From contig MPUH01000881.1 in NCBI GenBank assembly GCA_001970955.1, positions 1 through 30,776 of the forward strand: a DNA stretch of 30,776 nt, read 5' to 3'. Source of the DNA: Stentor coeruleus (lineage: Eukaryota > Ciliophora > Heterotrichea > Heterotrichida > Stentoridae). This document shows, piece by piece, positions 10,618 to 20,130 of the stretch (positions are counted from its first letter, which is position 1; every line of letters begins with the position of its first letter). Below the pieces are notes generated by a model. That model was not told the origin of the DNA. It worked only from the letters and a program-made list of their open reading frames with translations, and did not search any database. The translations under genes and the position numbers were made by a program.

Positions 10618-12768
10618 TTAATAAATTTCTTCTCCTTTAAGTAACGCCCTACTCAAGTACAAGTTAGTAATCTTAAGCAACAACATAAAGAAACTCAAAA
10701 TAAACAGGAACACAAAGACTTCATAAACATTTTCTAAAGCATTAGAGCACATCGACATCTTAAGCGAAGACGAGTAATCTTTCAAATAATCACAATAAAA
10801 CCCTTCATTTAACCCTTTTTTCCCCACAATACTTTCAAAAAGATCATAATTCTGATACGGACTATTAAACCACTTTGGAATAAGCGGATTAAGTAGTATA
10901 ATATTATTAACCATATTATACAGCGTTTGATTAATATTTGTCATTTGATCATTCAAATCGCTATAAACATTATTAACATCATCAACATACTGAGCTAGAC
11001 TAAATGTCAAATCCTTAACACTTTTTTGATAATTTCCCATATCACTTATATAAGTACAATCATCAAAACAATCTTTATATCTAATATTAACATCATTAGG
11101 ATCCCATTCTTGAACTACAAGACAGCTACTTGATTCTAAATTTTCCTTAGGGTTAGTATTCAATATAAGTTTATACCCAGCAGAACAATCATAAACACTA
11201 AATACCCATTGATCAAAAATGTTTATAGAACAGTTACTTTGATGTGTATGTTGAGAATTAGCATCAGTATATCTATTAAGTTCAAAAAGATTTGTTTTTG
11301 GTTGATCTGCATATACAACATTAGGGTCAGCAGCATCAAAATAATCAATTGGGCTTTTTAATTCTTGAAAATTCGAAATAATTCCTGGAAACACTGCAAG
11401 GCTCATATTAATATTATACCCCTCAATAGTTTTATTATCAGCGGCCATTATCAAGAATTCTGATATAAAATGAGTTATATTAAGACTTTGTTGCAAATTA
11501 CCATCTCCATTCAAACATGTATTTGCATATCCAGCAATATCTCCTGGAATAATAATATCATAATTACGAATCCCATCTGAAGTAAAAAGGTCATCTAAAA
11601 GCCCACAACTATCTCTAGCTACAAGACCAACAGCTAAACTTCCTGCACTAGCTAAAAAACCAATAACTGCTATTAACCCTGTAAACAACCAAAAACAACA
11701 AAGACCATGAGCGAGCCAAGGTTTTCCCATTGCTTGAGAATAAACTGTTAAAAGTACACCAATACAAATAAACCATCCCCAAATTACAATACCAAAAGTA
11801 AAACTTCTCCATGAAGATTTTAATTCTTCTTCATGATCAATTATCCATTTATGAATGTTTGAATTTACTTTATCCATACTGTCTGAGAAATCATAAATTG
11901 TGATGTTTATGTATTTTGATTCAGTTATTGTTTCTGATAAGTGGTTTTGAATTTTTATTGAGGCTGATTTTAGATCTATGAAACTGTTTATTATTGGTTT
12001 TAGCTGGATTTCATAATCTTGTTGTATTTGTCCTGTATATGTTGAAAAGTTGCTAGGAGGGCCGAGAGATGATATGTAGGATAAAGGAATTTTAGATTGG
12101 GATAAAGGGTTTGGGTTTTTAACTGTTGTGTTTTGGTTATCTTTATAGTAATCTAAGATGACTTTTTCAAAATAAGTATCTGTAAGCCATTCATCAGTCC
12201 CACCCCAAAGTATCGTCGTCGAATTATCATAATAGTTTTCCAAATCCGCTATGATTTTCTTTATATCATTTTTCGAGTCATCTAACCCAATCCATTTTTT
12301 AGGTAAATTTCCATTAATCATTGTGTGTGGTATTCTTCCAGCTGAACATTGGACTTGTTGTAAGCTTTGAAAGGTTTGATCTGAATAATAAATAAGAAAT
12401 GAGCAGATTATAAGCCCTAAAAATGTTAGAATAAAAGCTGATGACACACATGTTACACGAATACATCTACCACGTTGTTTAATTTGAGCTTTGCAACACA
12501 TACATCTTAAAAACCTTATGACTATAGCGGCAATCAGCATAATAAAAGCTAATATTGCAAATATAATCCATGGTAAAGCAGCATGGACGATATCATTTTC
12601 ATAATCAGTCCATTGATATGAATTATCATTGCGCATAACTCTTTTTAAGTTGTTCTATATAGAATTTACTTTTGATAGTAAGGTATCATATACATCATGG
12701 GATTTTGAAACTTGGATATCGTTTAGGTCATCAAAACGAATGTCATCGCAGTAGCTTGGATCTACCAT
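10618..12768 (-). CDS. Five-pass membrane protein, prominin/Tweety-like, one 15-nt intron
   Basis: 711 residues after splicing: 33 from exon 1 (12670-12768) and 678 from exon 2. Hydrophobic segments lie at about 58-82, 99-123, 319-341, 347-374 and 679-701. Two very large loops (about 124-318 and 375-678) carry many N-glycosylation sequons (NST, NTT, NFS, NIT, NKT, NCS, NQT) and Cys residues, so they should face outside. The short loop between segments 1 and 2 is Cys-rich (RCMCCKAQIKQRGRC), a feature of prominins. Topology and loop sizes fit the prominin/Tweety superfamily: prominins mark membrane protrusions and cilia, and Tweety proteins are related five-pass proteins. The assignment rests on architecture rather than close sequence match. 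Without the intron the first codons would be lost and the protein would begin at Met 40. The C-terminal tail is short (LSRALLKGEEIY). Confidence 0.7.
12655..12669 (-). other. 15-nt intron in the prominin-like gene
   Basis: Minus strand GTAAATTCTATATAG, phase 0, with an in-frame TAG. It joins LLSK to NNLKRVMRND. The upstream exon opens with ATG at 12768 and is 33 codons long without stops. Confidence 0.85.
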
Positions 12769-13249
12769 TTTATAAACAAATTATGGCATAAGGTTTAGGT
12801 TTATTTGATAGGTTTAAGGGATTTTTTATATTGGGTTAATTTGCTTATTGTAAAGGGTATGTTGATGTAGATTTGTGTAGATGATTTTGTGGGATTTAGA
12901 GGTTTGTATGTGAACTTTGGGTAGATTTTAATGATTAAAAATATATACAAATACTTTTTTTTCGGTGTTAATGCATATTTTAACGCTTGTCGAAATGGTT
13001 CGATATTTTTTAAGCGAAATTTATATTTGTTCCCACCATGCGATATATATATTTAACCATGCTAAAAATCTATACAACTAAATCCAAAAACTCATAAAAT
13101 TTATATAAAACTTATAAGAACTTTTTTCCTATATCTTTTTAGTATATAAACACATTCTTTTATACTATAACAATAAAAGGATTATATTTCGAATATCTCA
13201 ATCATTTGCATTGAAATTAGAATATAGCTTATTAAAGTAAATTAATATT
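12769..13249. promoter_or_regulatory. Divergent promoter region with strand-composition switch
   Basis: Between the starts of the prominin-like (minus) and TTLL (plus) genes. In 12781-12960 the plus strand has 43 G and 5 C; in 13021-13140 it has 5 G and 21 C. The switch lies near 12970-13030, where a nested dyad sits. Each half is therefore C-rich and G-poor on the strand of its own gene. This placement suggests the two transcription starts flank the switch. Confidence 0.55.
12984..13016. promoter_or_regulatory. Nested inverted repeat at the centre of the divergent promoter
   Basis: CGCTT (12984-12988) pairs with AAGCG (13012-13016), and inside it TCGAA (12990-12994) pairs with TTCGA (12999-13003) around ATGG. 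CpG is rare elsewhere in this AT-rich gap, so several CpGs in one symmetric element stand out. It may bind a dimeric factor, or may be chance. Confidence 0.4.
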
Positions 13250-14683
13250 ATGGATGATATACAAGATAAAGTCTCGAAAACTTTTTGTTATGATGGTGCA
13301 ATCCAGTTGTGCAGTAAAAAAACTTTAAGAGGTTCAAAGACTAATTTTGTTAAGAAACAAGGGGGTTTTAACCCTGATTTAACAACTTCTTACTTGAAAA
13401 TATCATCAATGCATTGTTCAATTAGCTCAGTTGCTACTAAGAACATTTTATCTTTACCTGCGCTAGATAATTGTGTGAAACCAAAACGCATATATAAAAA
13501 GTTTTATTACAAGGGAGAAGAACAGAAAATCAGCTTAAAAGAACTTAAAAATACTGTTGATGGAAGACATAAATTTATTGTTTTTCCTGGTAATAATTCA
13601 GAAATAATAAGAAATATTATGAGTAAAAGACCTAATTGGGATGAGGCTAGTCATTCAGATTTCATGTCTGCAAATTTTATATGGCATCCTTTATCATATA
13701 GGCTAAGATTTGATAGGCTTTTACCTTATCTTCCTATTCAGGTTGTTAACCATTTTGAGTTCCATAATGAAATATCAAACAAAAAAAACTTATACAATAA
13801 TTTGTTTAAATTTTGCAAGGAAAAAAATTTATCGATTTCTGATATTATGCCCAAAAACTTTGTCATTGATTTTGATTCAAAGTTTTTACATTCAGAGATT
13901 ATGCTTTTTGTGTGTTTTTACAAATCCTTAAAAAAAAAAGGTGTTAGTAACTATTGGATTTTCAAACCTAGTGGTTTGAATCGTGGTAAAGAAATTCATG
14001 TTTTTAAAAGTCTTAAAGTTTTCAAAGTTTTATTAGAAAATGCAAGCAAACGACGAACTGATTTTAAAAGCGTGATAGTGCAAAAATATCTTGAAAAACC
14101 ATTACTAATAAACCAAAGGAAATTCGATATCCGTGTATGGGTATTAATAACTCACGACTATAAATGTTACTTTTGCAAAAATGGGTATATTCGCACATCT
14201 TCAGAAAATTTTTCATTAAACGACTCTACAATTTCTAATGAATACATTCACTTAACAAATAACGCGATACAAAAAAATGGTAGCCAATATGGGAAATTTG
14301 AAGAAGGTAATCAACTTTCCTTAAACCAACTCGAATATCATCTCCCTGTAGGTGCTATAAAATTACCTGATATTATAAAAAGAATGAAAGAAATCATAAC
14401 TTTTACATTACTTTCTGTTAAAAAAAAACTGAATCCAAATAAACGACAATATTGTTTTGAGATTTTCGGGTATGATTTTATTATTGATGAAGAACTTAAA
14501 GTTTGGCTTATTGAGTGTAACACAAATCCATGTTTGGAAATTTCTTCTAAAATCCTAGCGAATATAATTCCAAAAATGCTCAATCAAGCTTTTTGTTTGA
14601 CTGTTGATAAAATTTTCCCTGATGAGAATAACCCTTCAATTGAAAATCCAGTATGGGAATATTTGACAACTTTGCAACGATAG
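13250..14683 (+). CDS. Tubulin-tyrosine-ligase-like (TTLL) amino-acid ligase
   Basis: 477 residues. TTLL enzymes use ATP to link glutamate, glycine or tyrosine to tubulin tails or other proteins, important for ciliary microtubules. The TTL/ATP-grasp signature is present in order: NYWIFKPSGLNRGKEIHVF (~232-250, nucleotide-binding Lys and loop), VQKYLEKPLLINQRKFDIRVWVL (~280-298, the FDIR motif), EYIHLTNNAIQK (~331-342), and GYDFIIDEELKVWLIECNTNPCLE (~406-430) with the metal-binding Glu and Asn of ExNxNP. About 160 residues precede the domain and show no motif. I cannot say whether it is a glycylase, glutamylase or ligase of another type. The start at 13250 follows a G-poor leader and is the first ATG in frame. 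Stentor, with thousands of cilia, would be expected to hold many TTLL paralogues. Confidence 0.9.
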   Translation: MDDIQDKVSKTFCYDGAIQLCSKKTLRGSKTNFVKKQGGFNPDLTTSYLKISSMHCSISSVATKNILSLPALDNCVKPKRIYKKFYYKGEEQKISLKELKNTVDGRHKFIVFPGNNSEIIRNIMSKRPNWDEASHSDFMSANFIWHPLSYRLRFDRLLPYLPIQVVNHFEFHNEISNKKNLYNNLFKFCKEKNLSISDIMPKNFVIDFDSKFLHSEIMLFVCFYKSLKKKGVSNYWIFKPSGLNRGKEIHVFKSLKVFKVLLENASKRRTDFKSVIVQKYLEKPLLINQRKFDIRVWVLITHDYKCYFCKNGYIRTSSENFSLNDSTISNEYIHLTNNAIQKNGSQYGKFEEGNQLSLNQLEYHLPVGAIKLPDIIKRMKEIITFTLLSVKKKLNPNKRQYCFEIFGYDFIIDEELKVWLIECNTNPCLEISSKILANIIPKMLNQAFCLTVDKIFPDENNPSIENPVWEYLTTLQR

Positions 14684-14887
14684 CGGGATTTAAATTTGTT
14701 AAGATATGCATATAATATTATTGATGCATATGATATTATTTATAAGATGATTTTAGGATATGAATTATATAGGATTTTTATATATTAAAAGTTTTTGATA
14801 AAATTGATTTGGTATATGCCAAGATAATCTTTTATATAATCTAATTTCATAACATTTACAAGATAAAGTGATATTCTTATAAATAAA

Positions 14888-15994
14888 ATGGTAAAAGTTC
14901 CGAAAATTAATGCAATTGTTGATGGATTCAAATATAACTCTCAACTAGTCTGCCCAAACTATATTTTCTTCTTAACTCATATGCATTCAGATCATTATAA
15001 TGGCTTGACACCAACTTGGAACCGAGGACCTATCTATTGTTCATCAGAAACAGCAAAACTTGTTAAAGACCTTTACCCTCAAGTTCAAGGTATTACAAGC
15101 TTAGAACTTGATGTTAAACATTGGATAACTTTAGACAAAAACACAAATGAAGGTGTTAATGTAACTTTTATAGATGCTAACCATTGTATCGGTGCTGTAA
15201 TGATACTTTTTCAAGGGGATAAATGTGGAAATATCCTTTATACCGGAGATTTTAGATTTATACCTAGCATGCTTAATCATGAATCTCTTTTGGATTCATC
15301 AGGACAAATTATCAACATTGATCATTTGTTTCTTGATAACACTTTTAGCGACCCTGAATTTATTTTCCCGCCACAAGATATATGCATGCAAATGGTTTTT
15401 AATGCTATTGAAGAAAACCCTGAAAGTGATGTTTGGATAAAAAATGAGTGTTTCGGTAAAGAAAAACTTTATGTTGAGTTAGCTGAGAAATTTAAAACAT
15501 TGATTGTTATATGCCCTAAAATGTATAGAAGAATATGCCTTTTAAACCTAAGTCCTGAAAAATTTACTACAAATGAAAACGAAGGGTATATCCGAATAGT
15601 AAATACTGAACAAATGAGAGGATTAAATGAAAGAAACAAAAATCAGATAAGCACAATTGGCATTTGGCTTACTGGTTGGATGAAACACTTGGTAAAACAT
15701 TCAGAAAACGGAGTGACAACCTATAAAATCCCATATTCTGGGCATTCGAACAGTGAAGAACTAAAAACTTTCACAAGAGCAATCAAAGCGAAAAATACAA
15801 CTTTTACATCATCATGTGCAAGAAAAAGCAAGGGCAACTCAGAAATTGTTGAAGAAACATATTCAAGAAAATCTGATGTTTATATCCCACCAACCACACC
15901 AGAAATATTACCAAAACGCAGAATACAAAACCCTTACAGCAGTCATTTAAAAAAAACTAAAAAACCGAAAGTTCTTGGTTCCAAAATACAATAA
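14888..15994 (+). CDS. SNM1/Artemis-family metallo-beta-lactamase nuclease
   Basis: 368 residues. SNM1 (DCLRE1) proteins are 5' exonucleases or hairpin nucleases acting in interstrand crosslink repair, telomere processing or end joining in the nucleus. The metal motif THMHSDHYNGL (HxHxDH) is at ~30-40, followed by TFIDANHCIGAVMILF (~93-108) and ILYTGDFRF (~115-123) with the metal-binding Asp. HLFLDNTFSDPEFIFP and the DRMBL region with YSGHSNSEELKTF (~283-295) complete the beta-CASP/DRMBL family. The protein is short, without an N-terminal zinc finger, and its tail is basic (KRRIQNPYSSHLKKTKKPK), perhaps a nuclear signal. Which paralogue (1A, 1B or 1C) cannot be told. It lies 41 nt before the next plus-strand gene. 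Confidence 0.9.
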   Translation: MVKVPKINAIVDGFKYNSQLVCPNYIFFLTHMHSDHYNGLTPTWNRGPIYCSSETAKLVKDLYPQVQGITSLELDVKHWITLDKNTNEGVNVTFIDANHCIGAVMILFQGDKCGNILYTGDFRFIPSMLNHESLLDSSGQIINIDHLFLDNTFSDPEFIFPPQDICMQMVFNAIEENPESDVWIKNECFGKEKLYVELAEKFKTLIVICPKMYRRICLLNLSPEKFTTNENEGYIRIVNTEQMRGLNERNKNQISTIGIWLTGWMKHLVKHSENGVTTYKIPYSGHSNSEELKTFTRAIKAKNTTFTSSCARKSKGNSEIVEETYSRKSDVYIPPTTPEILPKRRIQNPYSSHLKKTKKPKVLGSKIQ

Positions 15995-16035
15995 AAAAAA
16001 CTCATAATTTGGATAATTAGATTATAATCATATAA

Positions 16036-17031
16036 ATGGAAAAACTCAATATCCAAAAACACATAGAGTACTTTAGACGAACACGTGAATCTTTACCACA
16101 AGAAGTTCATTCATCATATATGACTGTATTGTTTTTTATTATATCAGGAAATGATATCTTAAGCCAAAAAGACGATTTACCTAAAGATGAGATAATTGAT
16201 TGGGTATATAGACAACAAGTTACTCAAGCACCTTATGCTGGCTTTAGAGCTAATCCATCAGCAGAAATATTAACACAAACACCTTGGGATTATGCAAGTT
16301 TAGCAAGTACATATAGTGCTTTATGCATATTAAAGATTTTAGGTGATGATTATTCAAGAGTTGCAAAAAATCAAATAATCATATCATTAAGTCAATGCAT
16401 ATTAGAAGATGGTTCTGTAGTATCTCATTATGGGGGTATAGAAAATGATATGAGATTTGTTTATTGTGCTTGTGCGATATGTTATTTATTAGACAATTGG
16501 AATGGTATAGATAAAGATAAAATTACAAGGTTTATAGCTTCATGTCAAAGCTATGAAGGAAGTTTCGCTATAAGTCCTGGACTTGAAGGTCATGGTGGGG
16601 CTACTTATTGTGCATTGAGTAGTCTTTATCTTATGGGACGTATAGGATTACTTGATAAGGAAAATGGGGTTATTGATGATAGTCTTTGTGAATTTAGTTT
16701 TGATAGAAAAGATAAGCTTATTGAATGGCTTGTTATGAGACAAGGTCTTGGGTTTTCTGGAAGAAGTGGTAAAGCTCCAGATACTTGTTATGGGTATTGG
16801 GTAGGTTTGTCACTTTGTATGCTTGGAGCTTCGGAGTATGTTAATAGATTGGAAAATTATGAGTTTTATAGTGAGTGTCAAACTGTTTATGGAGGATTTT
16901 CGAAGTACCCTGGGTTGAAAAGACCTGATTTTACACATAGTTATTTAGGATTATGTGCGGTCGGTGTGCTAGGGATTGATGGGGTTAAGAAATTGTTTGC
17001 CCCGATTGGTATTGATGAAAACTTGTTTTAA
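16036..17031 (+). CDS. PGGT1B: Geranylgeranyltransferase type I beta subunit
   Basis: 331 residues. The enzyme attaches geranylgeranyl to CaaX proteins ending mostly in Leu, such as Rho and Rac GTPases, together with the shared alpha subunit, in the cytosol. GENDMRFVYCACAICYLLDNW-type sequence (ENDMRFVYCA at ~136-145), GLEGHGGATYCALSSLYLMG (~182-201), RSGKAPDTCYGYWVG (~243-257) and HSYLGLCAVGVLG (from 301) match PGGT1B rather than the farnesyl or Rab transferase beta subunits. The zinc ligands are D249, C251 and H301. Length is slightly shorter than the animal protein, whose C-terminal extension is lacking. No intron is needed. Confidence 0.93.
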   Translation: MEKLNIQKHIEYFRRTRESLPQEVHSSYMTVLFFIISGNDILSQKDDLPKDEIIDWVYRQQVTQAPYAGFRANPSAEILTQTPWDYASLASTYSALCILKILGDDYSRVAKNQIIISLSQCILEDGSVVSHYGGIENDMRFVYCACAICYLLDNWNGIDKDKITRFIASCQSYEGSFAISPGLEGHGGATYCALSSLYLMGRIGLLDKENGVIDDSLCEFSFDRKDKLIEWLVMRQGLGFSGRSGKAPDTCYGYWVGLSLCMLGASEYVNRLENYEFYSECQTVYGGFSKYPGLKRPDFTHSYLGLCAVGVLGIDGVKKLFAPIGIDENLF

Positions 17032-17831
17032 TTTTCTGATAAGTTAGTTTAGGTTATAATTTAAGGAAAATTAACTGATTTAGGATAGTTGATTAAAAAA
17101 GAGAAGTTTTTATTTGTGGTAGTTATGTGCTATGTCGTTTTTATAGAAAATTATTTAAAATTAGAAGAAGTTTCATATGGAAATAAAATTGAATGAGGCA
17201 CCTAGATATGAAAATATATATTTTTTGTATTATAACATAAATTTGTTATAAAATATCAATACTATAACTTATCTTAGAATTAGGCTCAGTAACTGAAATT
17301 TTCGCATATCTAAAAGAGATTCCCTTATTTCAAATTCTTGTATTTAATCTAAAACATGGCACTTAAATTGCAAAACTAATTCCCTGAAAATGATGAAGAG
17401 AAAATTATTCTAAAACCTACATGCAAAGACTTAACCTTTTGTTATTCCTACTAAATTAAAGCTATAAAGCATTAAATATCCCTAAAAATAAATCCTTAAT
17501 ACAAATTAAAAACACACAGTATAGACAATTTTCTAAAACAGAGCAATTAATGCTAACAAATCCAGTCATTTTCATAAATTTACCAAAATTTCATCTATCA
17601 AAACTACAGATTTTATCTCTCCTAATTATATCACTACCTAACCAATTTTAAAAATTATCAAACCTTTATAACATATTTTCCTTAACAATCTATCCTAACT
17701 ATAAAAATTCATACAATATAATCTCTATTAAAAATAAGCCACAAACTCACCTTTAAGAATATCATAATCTATTATAAATCTACATCATCCAACAATATAA
17801 ATTCTAATAAGCTTTTATAAATATAATATTA
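17032..17831. other. 800-nt convergent gap; no gene seen
   Basis: It lies between the ends of a plus and a minus gene. The left part (17032-17200) is G-rich and C-poor; the right part (about 17330-17830) is C-rich and G-poor on the plus strand, so each side shows the 3'-flank skew of its own gene. A perfect 8-bp AT-only inverted repeat (TTATAACA/TGTTATAA, 17230-17251) lies near the change. No reading frame or RNA gene is recognised. It is one of the two largest gaps of the window and could hide a non-coding RNA. Confidence 0.45.
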
Positions 17832-18323
17832 CTAAGATGTTCTATTTTCATCATTCCATCTTTTTACTCTAAAAATCGCATCTTGCTGCTCATAAATTTC
17901 CGAAATAATCACCGTAGCTTTAATCCAATCCTCATTTAATACATCTTTAACCTGATCAAAAGCATGCTTACTTATGCATTCAGCAGAGCTACTAGGCCCA
18001 GCTATCAAATAGCAGTCTTTTTTTGGGAATTCATAAAAAGTTCCATCAGGTAAAAGAACTTTAGTCGATTCTTCCATACATACTGGAATCGCAGATCTTG
18101 AATCCCCAGCGACAATAACTTTGTTATTTAAGTTGTCAATTAAAATTCGCAGATTCGAAATCAAGCCAAGAGCTAAAGTATTTGAAGTTCTAGTTTTAAG
18201 CTTAAAAGTCATTATGTAATTGTGTCCATGGAGCTCTTCACGTAGTCCTTCTCCATAGAAAAAGTGTGAAGCATTAAAATGCCCAATAAAACTTTTCCCT
18301 TCGATTCTGCTATTTTGAGACAT
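17832..18323 (-). CDS. 6-pyruvoyl-tetrahydropterin-synthase-like (PTPS/QueD family) protein
   Basis: 163 residues from ATG at 18323. PTPS turns dihydroneopterin triphosphate into 6-pyruvoyl-tetrahydropterin on the way to biopterin; QueD relatives act in queuosine synthesis. The three zinc His are visible as FNASH (H20) and HGHNY (H32, H34). SSSAECISKHAFDQV (~109-123) is the substrate-holding region, and SEIYEQQDAIFRVKRW (~143-158) is the last strand with the catalytic His/Glu side. The Cys expected four residues before HGH is Arg28 here (LREELHGHNY), with Glu at 29 and 30. Family members with Glu in place of this Cys are known, so the chemistry may differ from true PTPS. About 35 extra residues in the middle (RSAIPVCMEESTKVLLPDGT) are also unusual. 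Confidence 0.8.
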   Translation of the reverse strand: MSQNSRIEGKSFIGHFNASHFFYGEGLREELHGHNYIMTFKLKTRTSNTLALGLISNLRILIDNLNNKVIVAGDSRSAIPVCMEESTKVLLPDGTFYEFPKKDCYLIAGPSSSAECISKHAFDQVKDVLNEDWIKATVIISEIYEQQDAIFRVKRWNDENRTS

Positions 18324-18624
18324 ACAAATAATTAATATGGTAGATATTTAAGAGTTTTTATATTAAATAGTAGAATTTTATGTTGAAATGAGATGATATT
18401 TTTGATTTAACCCTAGGATTTTGGTTTATTGCATGGAATTGTAGGTGGATTTTGTGGATTTTATTGGATTTTAGTAGAGGGAAAGATGGGATAGGCTGAC
18501 TAATGAAAATGAGTTTATTTTATTGGGTTAATAATTTTATAATTAACAACATCAATTCTATCATCCTACACTAATCTATCATCCCTTAGTCTTTAAAAAC
18601 TAAAATACTCCATAACTAATAAAA
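18324..18624. promoter_or_regulatory. Divergent promoter region with sharp strand-composition switch
   Basis: Between the starts of the PTPS-like (minus) and methyltransferase (plus) genes. Plus-strand counts are 43 G and 6 C in 18361-18540, but 1 G and 20 C in 18541-18624. The change near 18530-18545 is abrupt. No palindrome like that at 12984 was seen. Confidence 0.5.
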
Positions 18625-19272
18625 ATGCCTAATTACGGCGACCCAGAATATTGGGAAAAGCGATACGAAGAGCAGAAAGGTAAGACCTACGACTGGCTTG
18701 AGGACTACGAAAGTTTAGGTTCTATAATAAAACAACTAATATCGCCAGATGCCAATATCCTCATCTTGGGTTGTGGTAATGCAGAACTAAGCGAAGAAAT
18801 GTACAACGATGGTTTTACTCACATCAATAATATCGACATTTCCACTGCAGTAATCCAACAAATGAAAGATCGAAATGCTGACAAACCTACAATGACATGG
18901 ACAGTTATGAATGTAATGGATATCAAATTCCCAAACAATCATTTTGACCTAGCAATTGATAAAAGTACAATCGATGCTTTACTTTGTGGAGATGATGCTT
19001 TTATCAATGTAGCAAAAATGACTAAAGAAGTACAAAGGGTATTAAAAATTGGTGGTGTTTATATGGCGATATCATATGGAATCCCAGATACTAGACTTGA
19101 GCATTTTAATTGGAAGCATTTACATTGGGAAGTAAGTTATCAAACAATAAACCCAGAAACTGACAATCCTCATTACGTGTATTTATGTCGTAAAAAACAA
19201 GGTGCTGACGAGATATCTGAAGGAAACTGGGAAGAAGTTGAGCTTTCTTTAACTGAAAACAAGACAGAATAG
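18625..19272 (+). CDS. SAM-dependent methyltransferase, EEF1AKMT4/METTL13-N-like
   Basis: 215 residues. The start PNYGDPEYWEKRYEEQKGKTYDWLEDY, seen here in residues 2-28, is typical of the EEF1AKMT4/METTL13 group, which methylate lysine in elongation factor 1A or similar proteins. Motif I ILILGCGNAELSEEMY (45-60), the acidic post-I NIDIS (~68-72) and FDLAIDKSTIDALLCG (~110-125) follow. GGVYMAISYGIPDTRLEHF matches the GGVYLSISFGQP-type strand of the group. No signal peptide. Its end is only 26 nt from the end of the converging RRP42 gene, so the 3' untranslated regions probably overlap. The protein substrate is inferred from family. Confidence 0.85.
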   Translation: MPNYGDPEYWEKRYEEQKGKTYDWLEDYESLGSIIKQLISPDANILILGCGNAELSEEMYNDGFTHINNIDISTAVIQQMKDRNADKPTMTWTVMNVMDIKFPNNHFDLAIDKSTIDALLCGDDAFINVAKMTKEVQRVLKIGGVYMAISYGIPDTRLEHFNWKHLHWEVSYQTINPETDNPHYVYLCRKKQGADEISEGNWEEVELSLTENKTE

Positions 19273-19298
19273 ATTAGATAATTGTATGAGAGTTAGTT

Positions 19299-20090
19299 TT
19301 AGGTACTGACAATCTTGTAATGCACGATTTTTCTATGTAAAGATCCAAAAATCTGTGAACCTGCATCTTTAGCCACGGATAAGACTGAAGCGATTTGACC
19401 TAAAGATAACTCCCCATGGCCTTCTTTTACCATACCTCTTATCTTACCAGATTGATCTATTGATATATGCACAGTACTATCCACACATGCTTGTTCCTCT
19501 TCAGTTAAATCTAAAACCATTACATCTTCAATAAAATTTATAGAAATAATAACTGGGACATCATGCATATTTAATTTCCAATAATCTTCTGTAACCTGAA
19601 CAAACTCTTCACCTGTGTTTTTGTTTATAAACCCTTCAGTTCCTATAATTTTCATATCTTCTAAAGCGAAAACTACACTTAAACTTATCTGTTCACATAA
19701 ACTACTAGCATTTTCATCAACAATAAGCACATCAATAAATACTTTCCAAGCTTTTTTATCTGGGATAATCAAAAGCTGAGATTTATCAATATGATCTATA
19801 AGAAGTGTTTGTAAGATTGTTGAAATTTCTTTAAGTCTGTCACGGGTTTGTTGAGATGATTTACCAGCCATTTCGATGCTGATTGAAATCTCAGGTTTTT
19901 CCCCGATTTCAGTTTTGATGCCGCAGATAAGATGTGGAGATGAAAGTTCAATACTAAGTTGGCTACTTCCTGAAGCTAATAATTCAGTACTTTGGGAGAT
20001 TTCGACGACTCGAGAAACTAGTGGACTGCGACCATCACAGCGAAGTCCTTGTTTGATCCCATCGATAATGAACTTTTTTTCAGAAAGCAT
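19299..20090 (-). CDS. RRP42: RNA exosome core subunit RRP42 (EXOSC7)
   Basis: 263 residues. It forms part of the RNase PH-like ring of the exosome, a scaffold for 3'-to-5' RNA decay and rRNA processing; eukaryotic ring subunits are catalytically dead. The beginning LSEKKFIIDGIKQGLRCDGRSP (written here only as its pattern SEKKF..GIKQGLRCDGRSP) is typical of RRP42, whose animal form starts LSEAEK..GVQEDLRVDGRG. PDKKAWKVFIDVLIVDENASS, QISLSVVFALEDMKI and the closing VKEGHGELSLGQIASVLSVA with LHRKI also fit. ATG at 20090 is 40 nt after the stop of the DnaJ gene on the same strand. Confidence 0.88.
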   Translation of the reverse strand: MLSEKKFIIDGIKQGLRCDGRSPLVSRVVEISQSTELLASGSSQLSIELSSPHLICGIKTEIGEKPEISISIEMAGKSSQQTRDRLKEISTILQTLLIDHIDKSQLLIIPDKKAWKVFIDVLIVDENASSLCEQISLSVVFALEDMKIIGTEGFINKNTGEEFVQVTEDYWKLNMHDVPVIISINFIEDVMVLDLTEEEQACVDSTVHISIDQSGKIRGMVKEGHGELSLGQIASVLSVAKDAGSQIFGSLHRKIVHYKIVST

Positions 20091-20130
20091 TATAATTATA
20101 AGTAGAAATCAATACAATGATCTATTATTA

